Below, in pieces: positions 23,400 to 31,394 of a stretch of 54,020 nucleotides of DNA. The first letter of the stretch is position 1. Every line of letters begins with the position of its first letter. The notes under the pieces are model-generated. The model saw only the letters and a list, made by a program, of their open reading frames with translations, did not search any database and was not told the origin of the DNA. The position numbers and the translations under genes are program-made. Origin of the DNA: Chloroflexota bacterium (GTDB lineage: Bacteria; Chloroflexota; Dehalococcoidia; FW602-bin16); the NCBI GenBank assembly GCA_004297765.1, contig SCTZ01000221.1, positions 1 to 54,020 of the forward strand. The letters run 5' to 3'.

Positions 23400-24292
23400 A
23401 GCCTCATCTCCCTACGTACCTCTTCCTCAGGTAATTCGAAATCCAAGGATGGGCGCGTTTCCAAGTGCCCACTCTTCCGGAACTCGTTAACGAGTTCAAC
23501 TGCCCAGTCTTCTTCCATCGCCACCTTCGTGACTAACACGTCAAAGCGGCGTAATCCCCATTCTTCGGGGCTCCAGGCTAGGTGAGAAAGATCGGTTCCT
23601 AGTGCTCTGGCTACGGCCACTATGTGAACTGCTGTTGGGTTCAGCGACAAGAAATCAGTCTCCATCGCTTCTATCTCTTCTTCAGTGATTCCCGCTCGTT
23701 CGGCCAGATACTTTCTCTTCCAACCTTGTTTCTCTCGAAGGAACCTGATCGTGTCTCCTATGCGACAGTGGCAATGAGATGCTCTCAGCAGTTCGAGCTG
23801 ATAAGCGTACTTCTCAATGTCGGCCTTACGCTCAGTAAGGAGTACGCTCAGAGACTCTAGCGCCTGGTCATGAGTACGATAGGGTATTTGCGAGAGGGGT
23901 TTGAGAGAAGGGCCCCAGGCTAGCTCTCCTGGGCGTAGCCCATTTCTTGATAGCATGACTACGGGCACGAGATAATCCCTCGCGTTTCTCAATTCCTTAG
24001 TCACGCCCTCGCTGATGCCCTCGTAAAGAAGCACAAAGAGATGGCACGTTGCCATCTCTTTGCGCAGTTGTATCCAGAGGTCATGGGCCGACGTTCCTCG
24101 CCTTTCGCCCGGAGGATACTGCTTGAAGGAGATAAAAGTTGATATGTTGTGGTCGCGGCAAAGCAGCTCAACACGATCGACAAGCTTTAGCACCTGAGAC
24201 TGCCGCTCATGCGTGAGGCCGCGCCAGGAATGGGCTATATAAGCCTTGAGAGGAGTTAGTGCCAGCCTTCCTTGAAGTGGGTTTCTCTCCAC
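23375..24292 (-). CDS. Deoxyribosyltransferase/TIR-like domain fused to XRE helix-turn-helix (305 aa)
   Basis: Residues 15-125 look like a Rossmann-type NDT/TIR-like domain: KAYIAHSWRG at the first strand, AHDLWIQLRKEMATCHLFVL, then SEGVTKELRNARDYLVPVVML, the Gly-Val/Glu-Leu and Pro-Val pattern of nucleoside deoxyribosyltransferase-like folds. Residues 175-240 are an XRE helix-turn-helix (IGDTIRFLREKQGWKRKYLA, AGITEEEIEAMETDF). The C-terminal 60 residues are helical and charged. Such fusions suggest a repressor that is also an effector or sensor of nucleotides. It is coupled to an ImmA/IrrE protease downstream. Whether the domain cleaves NAD or nucleosides cannot be judged from sequence alone. 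Confidence 0.65.
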   Translation of the reverse strand: MERNPLQGRLALTPLKAYIAHSWRGLTHERQSQVLKLVDRVELLCRDHNISTFISFKQYPPGERRGTSAHDLWIQLRKEMATCHLFVLLYEGISEGVTKELRNARDYLVPVVMLSRNGLRPGELAWGPSLKPLSQIPYRTHDQALESLSVLLTERKADIEKYAYQLELLRASHCHCRIGDTIRFLREKQGWKRKYLAERAGITEEEIEAMETDFLSLNPTAVHIVAVARALGTDLSHLAWSPEEWGLRRFDVLVTKVAMEEDWAVELVNEFRKSGHLETRPSLDFELPEEEVRREMRLWLQRRLQ

Positions 24293-24301
24293 TATGTCCT
24301 C

Positions 24302-24751
24302 CTACAGATGAGTAAGTCTGCTACGCTTCTCCTCTCTAGCCTCTGTCAGGAGCTGGCGTACTGTTATTAGGTCATTTAGGGCAGCACTCTCCGAAAGGGC
24401 TACCCATAGATGTGCCGCGGGCTGAGGATCAAATAGATAACCGTGCTCTTGGATTATCCTCCTCAAATTGGACCTGTCGTTGGCATGCTGTGGGTAAGCA
24501 TCTATCATGGCATCCAAAGTATATACAGCTGGTGCGTAGGCTTGACTATCAGCATCACGAAGCCGAGCGCGAGCCTCAGATTGCTTGGCAGCTGCTGTGC
24601 TGAATCTATGCCGAACGAATTCTGTGAAGAACCCAGCCAGACATCCAAGGATGAACCCGACGATAACGGGCCAGGGACCGCATTGCAGCTGAGCGCTCAC
24701 GCCTATCTCCTTACAGATTACAAAGGTTGGGCGGACATTTTCTCCGTCCAC
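24302..24751 (-). CDS. Single-pass membrane protein (149 aa)
   Basis: A transmembrane helix near residues 27-43 (VIVGFILGCLAGFFTEFV) is followed by a basic-helical cytoplasmic part. The start overlaps the end of the preceding gene by 34 bases. The helix-then-tail layout is that of small sensor or anti-sigma-like membrane anchors, but no family motif is seen. Stop lies 10 bases before the TIR/NDT-XRE start. Confidence 0.6.
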   Translation of the reverse strand: MDGENVRPTFVICKEIGVSAQLQCGPWPVIVGFILGCLAGFFTEFVRHRFSTAAAKQSEARARLRDADSQAYAPAVYTLDAMIDAYPQHANDRSNLRRIIQEHGYLFDPQPAAHLWVALSESAALNDLITVRQLLTEAREEKRSRLTHL

Positions 24752-25137
24752 AGATCTGCGAGTTGTTCTGCGACTTTCAGGGTCTTCTTGCTCAACTCTG
24801 GCGAGAAGACCCCTTGAGCCAGATTATCAGCCTCTATCTCCTGCAGTAGGTCGAGCAATGCGAGCCCTTCAATAAAACGCAATTTGGATTCTACAGGCTC
24901 CCTTGACGAGTCCTTGCGCGTCCTGATATGCGAAACGGTTCTTTCGATGAGACGGTCGACGAAGTCTGAGGCCAAAGCTTGGCGCTCCTGCTCTGTAGGT
25001 TCAGAGGACAGATCGATTGATGCTAGAAGCGCCCTCTCCTCTGGCGTAATATCGCCAACGAGCTCATTTAGTTCGTCCAGGGATTGGATCTGCAGAACAT
25101 CCTCTAGCAAATACCTGTCAAACTGCTTGCCACTCAT
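24718..25137 (-). CDS. Acidic helical protein (139 aa), possible sigma partner
   Basis: Strongly acidic, all-helical (LEDVLQIQSLDELNELVGDI, DFVDRLIERTVSHIRTRK) and predicted soluble. It follows an ECF-type sigma factor, the usual place for an anti-sigma factor, but lacks the zinc-binding His/Cys motif and a membrane helix. The ATG follows a leader rich in AAC and AAAC triplets and AGGAGAGAG. Confidence 0.55.
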   Translation of the reverse strand: MSGKQFDRYLLEDVLQIQSLDELNELVGDITPEERALLASIDLSSEPTEQERQALASDFVDRLIERTVSHIRTRKDSSREPVESKLRFIEGLALLDLLQEIEADNLAQGVFSPELSKKTLKVAEQLADLWTEKMSAQPL

Positions 25138-25234
25138 TGCGCTCTCTCCTTCTCTTCTCTCTTTGTGTTCGTTTGGTAGTTTGTTGGTTGTTTAGTTGTT
25201 TTCATGATCTGAACCTTGAGTTTACGCAGTATAA

Positions 25235-25885
25235 CTATGCACCTGATTGCTTGCGTCCCTTATCTCCGCTCGAATGTGGCTGCTGCGGCTGCGCAATTAG
25301 ACCGCGCATCTTCCTGAGGACTCGGAAAATCCTGATGCGCACTAGGCCAGGACTGACGCCTAAGTCCCGCGCAATTTCGATAGGGCTTTGCTGGTCAAAG
25401 TAGCGCCTCACAACAAGATCAGCGTCGAAGGGCGATATCTCACGGATGGTTTGAAGAGCCTCTCTTATCTCGAGTTCAGTGGTTATAGCATTCTCGTCAA
25501 CGCCCGGCTCAACCATGCCTGGGATACCCGCTTCGTTCATCGCTACTGCCCAAAGTTTCCGCAGACTTAGAATGCGCTTTCTGCGGGTAAGACTTTGGTA
25601 CACCACAATCCATCCCAGCCAGGTGGAGACTGAGCTGCGTTGTGGATCATAAGAACGAGCTGTATCCCACGCCCGCAAGAAGCTGTCGCTCAGTACCTCC
25701 TCTATATCCTCGTCAAGTGCTAGCGCCCCCAAGATATGCTTGGCCACTGAGTGCAGTTTGCAGGTGTGACGCTCCATGAGAAAGCGTAAAGCACTCTCTT
25801 CACCGTTTGCCATACGCCGAACGAGGATTGCATCTGCCAACTTGCAATCGTCCGAATTAGAGTTAGTAACGTCTTCGACCGACAT
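25235..25885 (-). CDS. ECF-type RNA polymerase sigma factor (216 aa)
   Basis: Sigma region 2 is at residues 20-105 (EESALRFLMERHTCKLHSVA, EDIEEVLSDSFLRAWDTARS, TWLGWIVVYQSLTRRKR) and region 4 at about 140-200 (EIREALQTIREIS, QQSPIEIARDLGVSPGLVRI). ECF sigma factors redirect RNA polymerase to a small regulon upon a signal. The C-terminal 20 residues are Gln/Ser-rich. The gene is 22 bases after a short sigma-2-like gene and heads the membrane/TIR/ImmA operon, so that operon is probably its target. An 97-base gap to the next gene contains an A/C-rich leader. Confidence 0.88.
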   Translation of the reverse strand: MSVEDVTNSNSDDCKLADAILVRRMANGEESALRFLMERHTCKLHSVAKHILGALALDEDIEEVLSDSFLRAWDTARSYDPQRSSVSTWLGWIVVYQSLTRRKRILSLRKLWAVAMNEAGIPGMVEPGVDENAITTELEIREALQTIREISPFDADLVVRRYFDQQSPIEIARDLGVSPGLVRIRIFRVLRKMRGLIAQPQQPHSSGDKGRKQSGA

Positions 25886-25907
25886 TGCACAATCCCAATC
25901 CCACAGA

Positions 25908-26222
25908 TTACCGTAGCTCCATTTGTTTACGCCGCCAAATTACCAATGCGATCTTCTGAGCGGTCTCCGCCGTCTTGCTCCTCAAGGTATCATCCGTTAT
26001 CTCTTGCGGATGCATGTGGTTTGCTAATGTGTCTTGAACGATGTAGAGAGCTTTCCATGCGGCAGCAGCTCGTTCTTTCTCTGAAATCAATTTTCCAGTT
26101 AGCCGTAGAATAATAAGACCGGCGTATTCGCCATATCTCTTGACATATTCTAGAAAAGCATCGTCATCACCAGCCATGAGAAGCTGGCAGATCTGCTTGT
26201 CACTAATAGAACTCAGATCCAT
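25908..26222 (-). CDS. Sigma-region-2-like small protein (104 aa)
   Basis: The helical pattern ISDKQICQLLMAGDDDAFLE, YGEYAGLIILRLTGKL and WKALYIVQDTLANHM resembles an isolated sigma-70 region 2, but there is no region 4. The ATG follows GAGGAGGTGAGAT. It precedes the full ECF sigma by 22 bases. It could be a decoy sigma that blocks the core polymerase, a chaperone for the ECF factor or a decayed duplicate. Confidence 0.55.
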   Translation of the reverse strand: MDLSSISDKQICQLLMAGDDDAFLEYVKRYGEYAGLIILRLTGKLISEKERAAAAWKALYIVQDTLANHMHPQEITDDTLRSKTAETAQKIALVIWRRKQMELR

Positions 26223-26364
26223 ATCTCACCTCCTCATCCTCAATCCAGCCGCTAGAAGTAGCAGGGGTTGGATCTATCAAATATCTCTATTACTTATAGG
26301 CGGCGAAGATTGACGGCGTTACAACATTACAGAAAGATGTTGGAAGGGGGGTCATCGGGAAAAA

Positions 26365-26392
26365 GATGCCGATAAGAGGGAATATAGGAACC
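26365..26392 (-). other. Recombination-site-like palindrome S4 (degenerate)
   Basis: Arms GATGCCGATAAG and AATATAGGAACC (inverted: GGTTCCTATATT) round centre AGGG. The first arm matches GGTGCCGATAAC at 10 of 12 positions. It lies 23 bases past the stop codon of the Mrr-like gene (26415). Confidence 0.4.
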
Positions 26393-26414
26393 AAAGGTTC
26401 CAGCGGTAGAGCTC

Positions 26415-27305
26415 CTACGAGACCAAGGGTTGCGTATGACGGCAGGCAGGATACTTTGAGCAGCCCAAGAACAATTCGCCCGTTCTCTTATTTTTCCTCT
26501 CTACGAGGGCAGAATTGCATCGAGGGCAGTTGATCGCGGCCTGGACTGGGGAAGCTGTGGAGGTGCTGAGTGGCTCCGGTAGGTCTGAGATAGGAGCTTC
26601 GATCGTGACAACATTCCCGCGGCTGCCGGCGTCTTTGGACACCATCTGTTTGGAGAGCCGCGCCAGATACTCCCCGTCCCAAATCTCGATGGGTTTGCCG
26701 TGTATCCATCGGCGAGCTGGTTCGGTCACTGAGCCGGTGGTCACTAGATACGCCCGGCTTGCTCCAAAGTCCGTCATGGCCCCATAAAGGTCACGTACCT
26801 TTGGTTCACCCACCGACCAGGCTTTCCAGTTCTTGCACTGGATAACTGCTTTCTCTCCTGGCTTCTCAGCCACGACGTCGACCCCATGGTCTCCACCAGC
26901 GCCACGCGCGCCGGTGACCTTCGTCGAGTAGCCCATGTCCCGAAAGCGAACTGCGACCCACTTCTCGAAGTCCTCCGGAGAAAGAGCCTGCAATTGGTCC
27001 AAAGTCTTGCCGGCAGCATTCCGACTACGAGTGGTCTTAATAGCCCACCACCAGGCGAAGGCTGTGAAAAGCGACATGAGAGCAAAACCCGCATAAATGT
27101 AGTTGCTCAGGACACTGAAGAAAGCAGTGGCGACACCAAGAGGGCCACGGTAAACAGAACCGACAACGAGAGCTATCGCCAGGATAAGCCAGATGAGGGT
27201 GCCTTTGAGAGCAAGATCAAACGGACCCTCGCGGGAGGACGTTCGGCGTCGTGGCATATGTTCATCCTCTTTTGGAGACGGGCTTGATACAGTTTTACCG
27301 TCCAT
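26415..27305 (-). CDS. Membrane-bound Mrr-like restriction endonuclease with zinc finger (296 aa)
   Basis: Two transmembrane helices (residues about 35-100: LIWLILAIALVVGSV and YAGFALMSLFTAFAWWW) precede an Mrr_cat nuclease domain: FEKWVAVRFRDMGY, GDHGVDVVAE (catalytic Asp), VIQCKNWKAW (Q-x-K), then GAMTDFGASRAYLVTTG. Near the C-terminus, a topoisomerase-type zinc finger CPRCNSALVERKNK...GCSKYPAC is visible. Membrane anchoring is unusual for Mrr enzymes and suggests attack on incoming or membrane-associated DNA. ATG 27305 is used; TTG 27347 overlaps a -10 box and ATG 27257 is also possible. Confidence 0.8.
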   Translation of the reverse strand: MDGKTVSSPSPKEDEHMPRRRTSSREGPFDLALKGTLIWLILAIALVVGSVYRGPLGVATAFFSVLSNYIYAGFALMSLFTAFAWWWAIKTTRSRNAAGKTLDQLQALSPEDFEKWVAVRFRDMGYSTKVTGARGAGGDHGVDVVAEKPGEKAVIQCKNWKAWSVGEPKVRDLYGAMTDFGASRAYLVTTGSVTEPARRWIHGKPIEIWDGEYLARLSKQMVSKDAGSRGNVVTIEAPISDLPEPLSTSTASPVQAAINCPRCNSALVERKNKRTGELFLGCSKYPACRHTQPLVS

Positions 27306-27414
27306 CTTACTATCCGTCAATAGATTCTTTGGTCGTCTGGTAGCCAATTATACCCAGCCAGATAGTGCCACGACTGTTTGGTTGAGCGGTGAAATTGTAA
27401 CCTTGGACGCTCTA

Positions 27415-27972
27415 CTACTTCCCCTCGCGGAGACCACGGCGAAAGTTCGCGACAATTCGCTCGGTGGCCTGGGCGGAAAGATGGTGCTTTCGACCGGCTT
27501 GGCGAATACGGGCAAGAGACTGGGAGACCAGATCAACTCCTTCGACGAAGAGGTCATAGCGTTGGAAGTAGTCGGGATCGGATGGAATCATTCGCTCATC
27601 GGGGATTCCAAGACTTGATAGGTACAACCCCGGGCCGTTGTACGAGAGCTCGTCGACCACGGCTACAAGGGCCGGAAGCTCTGGAAGTTCTTGATCAAGT
27701 TTCCGGTAGTAGGCGCGGATCTCGGGGATTTGGAAGACTTCACGCCGGTCGTGGGCAAATCCTGAGAAGGTAAGGACCAATCGACCGGCCACGTTCGCAA
27801 ACCCGCGCTTCTTGATCTGGGTGCGGATCCGGTGCAGCAGCGGTTGAGTGACGAGCCCTTCGGTGTGTTCCAGGGGGACGGAGCAGAAGATGTAACCACG
27901 CCTAGCCAGCAGTTCCTGGGTCTCCTGGATACTGCCAAATGACTCGTCGAAGAAATCGAAGCGCTCTCTCAT
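27415..27972 (-). CDS. Hypothetical protein (185 aa)
   Basis: Alpha/beta protein with strands GYIFCSVPLEHTEG, GRLVLTFSGFAHD, LPALVAVVDELSYNG and a helical C-terminus. No family or active-site motif recognised. Begins MRERFDFF, a variant of the recurring MRER start. A GATAAT box lies 8 bases before the ATG, so it is likely leaderless. Single-gene unit on the minus strand. Confidence 0.6.
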   Translation of the reverse strand: MRERFDFFDESFGSIQETQELLARRGYIFCSVPLEHTEGLVTQPLLHRIRTQIKKRGFANVAGRLVLTFSGFAHDRREVFQIPEIRAYYRKLDQELPELPALVAVVDELSYNGPGLYLSSLGIPDERMIPSDPDYFQRYDLFVEGVDLVSQSLARIRQAGRKHHLSAQATERIVANFRRGLREGK

Positions 27973-28108
27973 AACAGGAGATTATCTCATGGGGAGAGGA
28001 GAGGGATTCGAGAAAATGTTGATCAGACAAGCCAAAGAAGGGGTTGACAGGGTTAGAAATTATTGGGGGAAGGACGGTAAGGCCGTGCTGGGCGAGGCAG
28101 TTCGGAAG

Positions 28109-28468
28109 TTAAGGCTCGGACGGATGACGAACGCGGATGGTTTTGGGAGTCACCACGAGGAACTGATCGAGCCGGTCAGAGAAGTGGGCAAGGACCTCAT
28201 CCAGCCGGACGATCTTGGCTGTCAGTTCCATCGGCGGTAATCGGAGATAAAGAACGCCAGCATGCTTGAGGTGGTGACGAAAGACCAGTTCGCCGAAATC
28301 ACGGTCTTCGGTGACGAGGATACGTTGTTCCTTTTGGGCAATGGCAAGGACTTTTTCATCGGGGAGGGCTTCAGGATAATCAACAGCCACGACGGTAACA
28401 TCGTGTCCTAAGTCTCTCAGGTACGGCGCTAAACGCCGATCGGTGCTTTGGTCAAACAAGAACCTCAT
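28109..28468 (-). CDS. PIN-like toxin, DUF5615 family (119 aa)
   Basis: MRFLFDQSTDRRLAPYLRDLGHDV with the conserved first Asp, then VAVDYPEALPDEKVLAIAQ, ILVTEDRDFGEL (second acidic pair) and a C-terminus HFSDRLDQFLVVTPKTIRVR: the standard layout of DUF5615 PIN-like nucleases, thought to cleave RNA. The start overlaps the antitoxin stop (ATGA), the usual toxin-antitoxin coupling. Confidence 0.88.
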   Translation of the reverse strand: MRFLFDQSTDRRLAPYLRDLGHDVTVVAVDYPEALPDEKVLAIAQKEQRILVTEDRDFGELVFRHHLKHAGVLYLRLPPMELTAKIVRLDEVLAHFSDRLDQFLVVTPKTIRVRHPSEP

Positions 28469-28734
28469 ACAGCAATGCCGCTGCCGGCGGCGTGGTGAGG
28501 TGGGCGAGACCGCTTAGCAGCTACTGCTCCTTTGGCGTAAGCGAGGCATGCCTTGACATCCTCCACTGTCAACTCAGGGTAGATCGCAAAGAGTTCCCCA
28601 AGATCAGGTTTGTATGCCAACTGATCAAGCACCTTCTCGACAGGAATTCTGGTACCCTTGACCACGGGCTTCCCCACCATAATAGCGGGATCTTGAATTA
28701 CTCGATCTTCGTGTGTGGTGCGTTTCTTTGCCAT
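28465..28734 (-). CDS. DUF433 antitoxin (89 aa)
   Basis: The segment VIQDPAIMVGKPVVKGTRIP followed by KVLDQLAYKPDLGELFAIYP is the DUF433 signature, here as the partner of a DUF5615 toxin. The C-terminal 20 residues are basic. The promoter is clear (TTGATT 28792-28787, 17-base spacer, TATACT 28769-28764) and the ribosome site is GGGGGTGAGAGAAG. The pair probably stabilises the plasmid. Confidence 0.88.
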   Translation of the reverse strand: MAKKRTTHEDRVIQDPAIMVGKPVVKGTRIPVEKVLDQLAYKPDLGELFAIYPELTVEDVKACLAYAKGAVAAKRSRPPHHAAGSGIAV

Positions 28735-28763
28735 CTTCTCTCACCCCCTTTCGGGACAAGGAA

Positions 28764-28792
28764 AGTATACCACGTCCTATATAACCAATCAA
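28764..28792 (-). promoter_or_regulatory. Toxin-antitoxin promoter
   Basis: TTGATT, 17-base spacer, TATACT on the minus strand, 29 bases before the antitoxin start. Confidence 0.7.
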
Positions 28793-28931
28793 GCGGGCAA
28801 CAAGGCACGTAGACAATCGGCGATTAGTAGGCTAGCAAGTGGTTTCTCAAGTATACCGTAGAACCTGGCTTTGCCAGGGGTGAGTAAGAGCCGCGTCGCG
28901 TTTTGCGGGGCAGCTACCGTTGATTAAAAGC

Positions 28932-29498
28932 CTACTGCAGCAACGGAGAGTAAGGTGCGGGAGGTCGAAGGACCATTGCGATCCGGCGCAAGATTCCATC
29001 CAGGGTGCGCTGTTTCCGCCGGTTCGGCGTATGATTCTCCTCTGAGGCAATGTCGCCTTCGAGGATCTCGAGGTCCTCGACGCTCGCACGAAGCACGATC
29101 CCGGCGGGACTGAAGGTCGCGCCAGAGATTAGAGCCATTGTCTCCTGGTCCAGCATGAGCAGGCACCGCCGAAGCAGATCGTATTCTTCCTCTGTCAGAA
29201 CAAGCTCAAGACGTGGTTCGTCTCTCTCGTCGCGAAAGCTGCTCAGGTCGTAATCTGTGCCTCGCCAGCCAGAGACCGTGCCCCCGCGGTCACAGACAGA
29301 ACATTGGTAGGCGATTTCGCCCGTGCGCTCCTCGCGTACCCGCAGCCGGCCAGAACAGCGCCGATTCTTGGGCCGTCGTCGACATCGCACAGCAGAGTCA
29401 TTCCAGACGAACGGGGGTAGTACAGAGGCTGCCGCGACGATCTCCGCAATGAAGAGCGCCATGCGTCTTGCAGGTCCGAGTGGATCACGGTTCGTCAT
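28932..29498 (-). CDS. Hypothetical protein with N-terminal cysteine cluster (188 aa)
   Basis: The N-terminal half has four cysteines in a possible zinc site (AVRCRRRPKNRRCSGRLRV, YQCSVCDRGG). The C-terminal half has a helical pattern (LVLTEEEYDLLRRCLLML, LRASVEDLEILEGDI). The start overlaps the stop of the 29495 gene by 4 bases (ATGA). Similar short cysteine-plus-helix proteins exist widely but without known role. Confidence 0.6.
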   Translation of the reverse strand: MTNRDPLGPARRMALFIAEIVAAASVLPPFVWNDSAVRCRRRPKNRRCSGRLRVREERTGEIAYQCSVCDRGGTVSGWRGTDYDLSSFRDERDEPRLELVLTEEEYDLLRRCLLMLDQETMALISGATFSPAGIVLRASVEDLEILEGDIASEENHTPNRRKQRTLDGILRRIAMVLRPPAPYSPLLQ

Positions 29499-29881
29499 GT
29501 CGTGGCGATCTCAAAGAGGGTTTCTGCCAGCTTCTCAGCCATCTCCAGTGGCACGCGTGAGGTAGACCAGAGCTTGGACGTCCAGCGGTAGGTATAGGGA
29601 GCCCAGCTATAGCGCTGCAGGGCGTCCTTGGCCTTCTCAGAAGCCTCAGGACCGGCCTCGCGTCCAGCAGTTTCAAATTCCAGGGAGACCTCGGCGAAGT
29701 GGCGGAGCTTTCGAACACGCACGAAGGGCACCTTGCTCTGCCTGCACCAGAGGCGATAGGCTTCCTCCACGTCCTGTTTGGCTCTCGGGCGCACGACCAG
29801 GTAACGCTGATGCTTGGCGAGACGCAAGGATTGCTGTTCGCGTGGCGTTAGCCTGTCCTCTAGCTCTTCGGTCTTGGTCAC
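29495..29881 (-). CDS. Basic hypothetical protein (128 aa)
   Basis: Basic and largely helical, with ERLTPREQQSLRLAKHQR-like charged stretches, an aromatic core (YSWAPYTYRWTSKLW) and a helical end (MAEKLAETLFEIA). Starts at GTG 29881 after GGGGGCTACC. Forms a three-gene operon with 29898 and 28932 (gaps 16 and -4 bases). Function unknown. Confidence 0.55.
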   Translation of the reverse strand: MTKTEELEDRLTPREQQSLRLAKHQRYLVVRPRAKQDVEEAYRLWCRQSKVPFVRVRKLRHFAEVSLEFETAGREAGPEASEKAKDALQRYSWAPYTYRWTSKLWSTSRVPLEMAEKLAETLFEIATT

Positions 29882-29897
29882 GGTAGCCCCCTTGGGG

Positions 29898-30188
29898 CTA
29901 TTCTATCCCCTTGTTGGTTGGAGGATCAATATCTGATCGCCGCCCTGCCTCCCGCCGCACCAGATAGATGGCCTCGCTGGCCTCCAATACCACGCTTTGC
30001 AGCCTCTCTAAAAGAGTAGGCAGATCAGCCTTATGGACGGCTTCATCAGCGAAGCTTAGGTCAGTTTCCATGTCTCCGATCAGGCCATACAGATCGGTCT
30101 CCAGCTCCTCGTTGAGGCGTTCTCCCCAAGGAGCTGAGGTGTGTTCGGTTTCTGCTATGCCTGGTATGTCTTGGTCTCGTTCTCTCAT
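29898..30188 (-). CDS. Small acidic helical protein (96 aa)
   Basis: Starts MRERDQDIPG at 30188, one of the recurring MRER-type N-termini. The middle is helical (DLYGLIGDMETDLSFADEAV, LLERLQSVVLEASEAIYL). A TATAAT box lies upstream near 30220. First gene of a three-gene operon. An upstream in-frame start at 30329 has no supporting signals. Function unknown. Confidence 0.55.
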   Translation of the reverse strand: MRERDQDIPGIAETEHTSAPWGERLNEELETDLYGLIGDMETDLSFADEAVHKADLPTLLERLQSVVLEASEAIYLVRREAGRRSDIDPPTNKGIE

Positions 30189-30351
30189 ACATAGCTGACT
30201 TTGTTGTCGGCAACTCACATTATAGCATGCGCTAGATAGGCTGTATAGTAGCACCTCGTTGGAGGGAAGGCATCGGGGGAGGAATGCGTCATGGCTTGTC
30301 GGAGTCAAACGCAGTAGTAAGAATTCCATATAAGTCAGCGGTCTACCCAGT

Positions 30352-30756
30352 TTAGAAGAAATCCTCGGGCGAGAGCCTCTGCTCTCTGACGATCCTCCGG
30401 GCCTGCCTCACCTTGGCGACGTAGGACTCGTTCCTTTCCTTCCAGACGATCATGTGATGGCTCTCTGTCCCATCGGACGAACCGAGGTTCACGTAATGGT
30501 CATCGAGCCAGCTCCAGATACGGGGATCGCGGCTTAACTTGAGCCAGACGTTATGGTTGTGCATCCCAACCCACTCGCTCTGGTGGTCGTAGACTGCGAG
30601 CTCATCGCCGGCGGATTGCCAGTATAAGCCCACCAGCTGATCAGGGCCGGTGTAGTGGACCTCGTCCAAGAATCGCTCTGGTAGATCAAAAGGGAAGCGC
30701 ATCAGGGAGGACTCATCCTCCATCTCGTTCTCCCACTGTTCTCTTTCCCGCCTCAT
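30352..30756 (-). CDS. Hypothetical protein (134 aa)
   Basis: MRREREQWENEMEDE start, a charged N-terminal helix, then a compact domain with strands (DQLVGLYWQSAGDELAVYD, NVWLKLSRDPRIWSWLDDHY) and HHMIVWKERN. The TATAAT box (30773-30768) is 11 bases before the ATG. No recognised family. It follows the IS-interrupted gene, but appears to have its own promoter. Confidence 0.6.
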   Translation of the reverse strand: MRREREQWENEMEDESSLMRFPFDLPERFLDEVHYTGPDQLVGLYWQSAGDELAVYDHQSEWVGMHNHNVWLKLSRDPRIWSWLDDHYVNLGSSDGTESHHMIVWKERNESYVAKVRQARRIVREQRLSPEDFF

Positions 30757-30902
30757 AGGGTAGGTTGATTATATCACGCTTGCCTGTAAACAAGACGAAC
30801 AGGGAAGAGAGAACGGGGCGTCCTACGTAAATAGGCAGAGCACGCGACTACGACGAGTGATGTTGTTGCTCTGGCAGACCAACGTGCATTCAGTCGGTCT
30901 CT

Positions 30903-31394
30903 TTATAACCTAGCGAAGAAATCCAGTGGTGGACTTGCCGGCTCCGAAAGGTTGCGAATAAACCAAGCAAGCACCGCAATAGTATCCCGACAACGGAGCA
31001 GGATCGCTCGCTCGTCTTCCATGAGCACCGTTATTCCCGCCACCTTCATATTGTCCGCGATAGCGAGAAATAGCGTGCCAGGCGTCGATCGCCAGAGTAA
31101 CTCAACGGGCTGTGGACCGAGCGTGGCGAGTTGCAATGTATAACGTGTTCCGGACATCGGGTAGAGCTCGGCGACTACCGGCGTGGGGAGGAGTGCGCTA
31201 ATGCCCTCACCGCGGAAGTCCTGTGGTCGGCGTGCAAATCGGCAGATCCGCCTCATCTGTTCGCGCAATGCCGCGAGGAAGCGCTCGTCGCTGGCGCGAC
31301 GCTCAATATACGGAATGCTCAGGACGAGTGCGGGCTTCGCATTCTCGTTCCACTGGACCGGGGTACCCCCGATCACATCGATATGTTCTTCTGT
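30903..31394 (-). pseudogene. 3' part of a gene interrupted by IS21 (ancestral 229 aa)
   Basis: Reads in frame with the 5' part at 34094-34296 once the insertion and one target-site copy are removed: ...HETEEHIDVIGGTP... The fused reading frame is 690 bases and 229 residues, with no stop or shift. It encodes strands and helices (NAKPALVLSIPYIERRASDE, GTLFLAIADNMKVAGITVLM, LLRCRDTIAVLAWFIRNL); no family recognised. The longer minus-strand reading frame that begins at 31574 is a fusion of this part with insertion-element DNA and is not a gene. Position next to the CBASS operon suggests it was its last gene. Confidence 0.8.
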
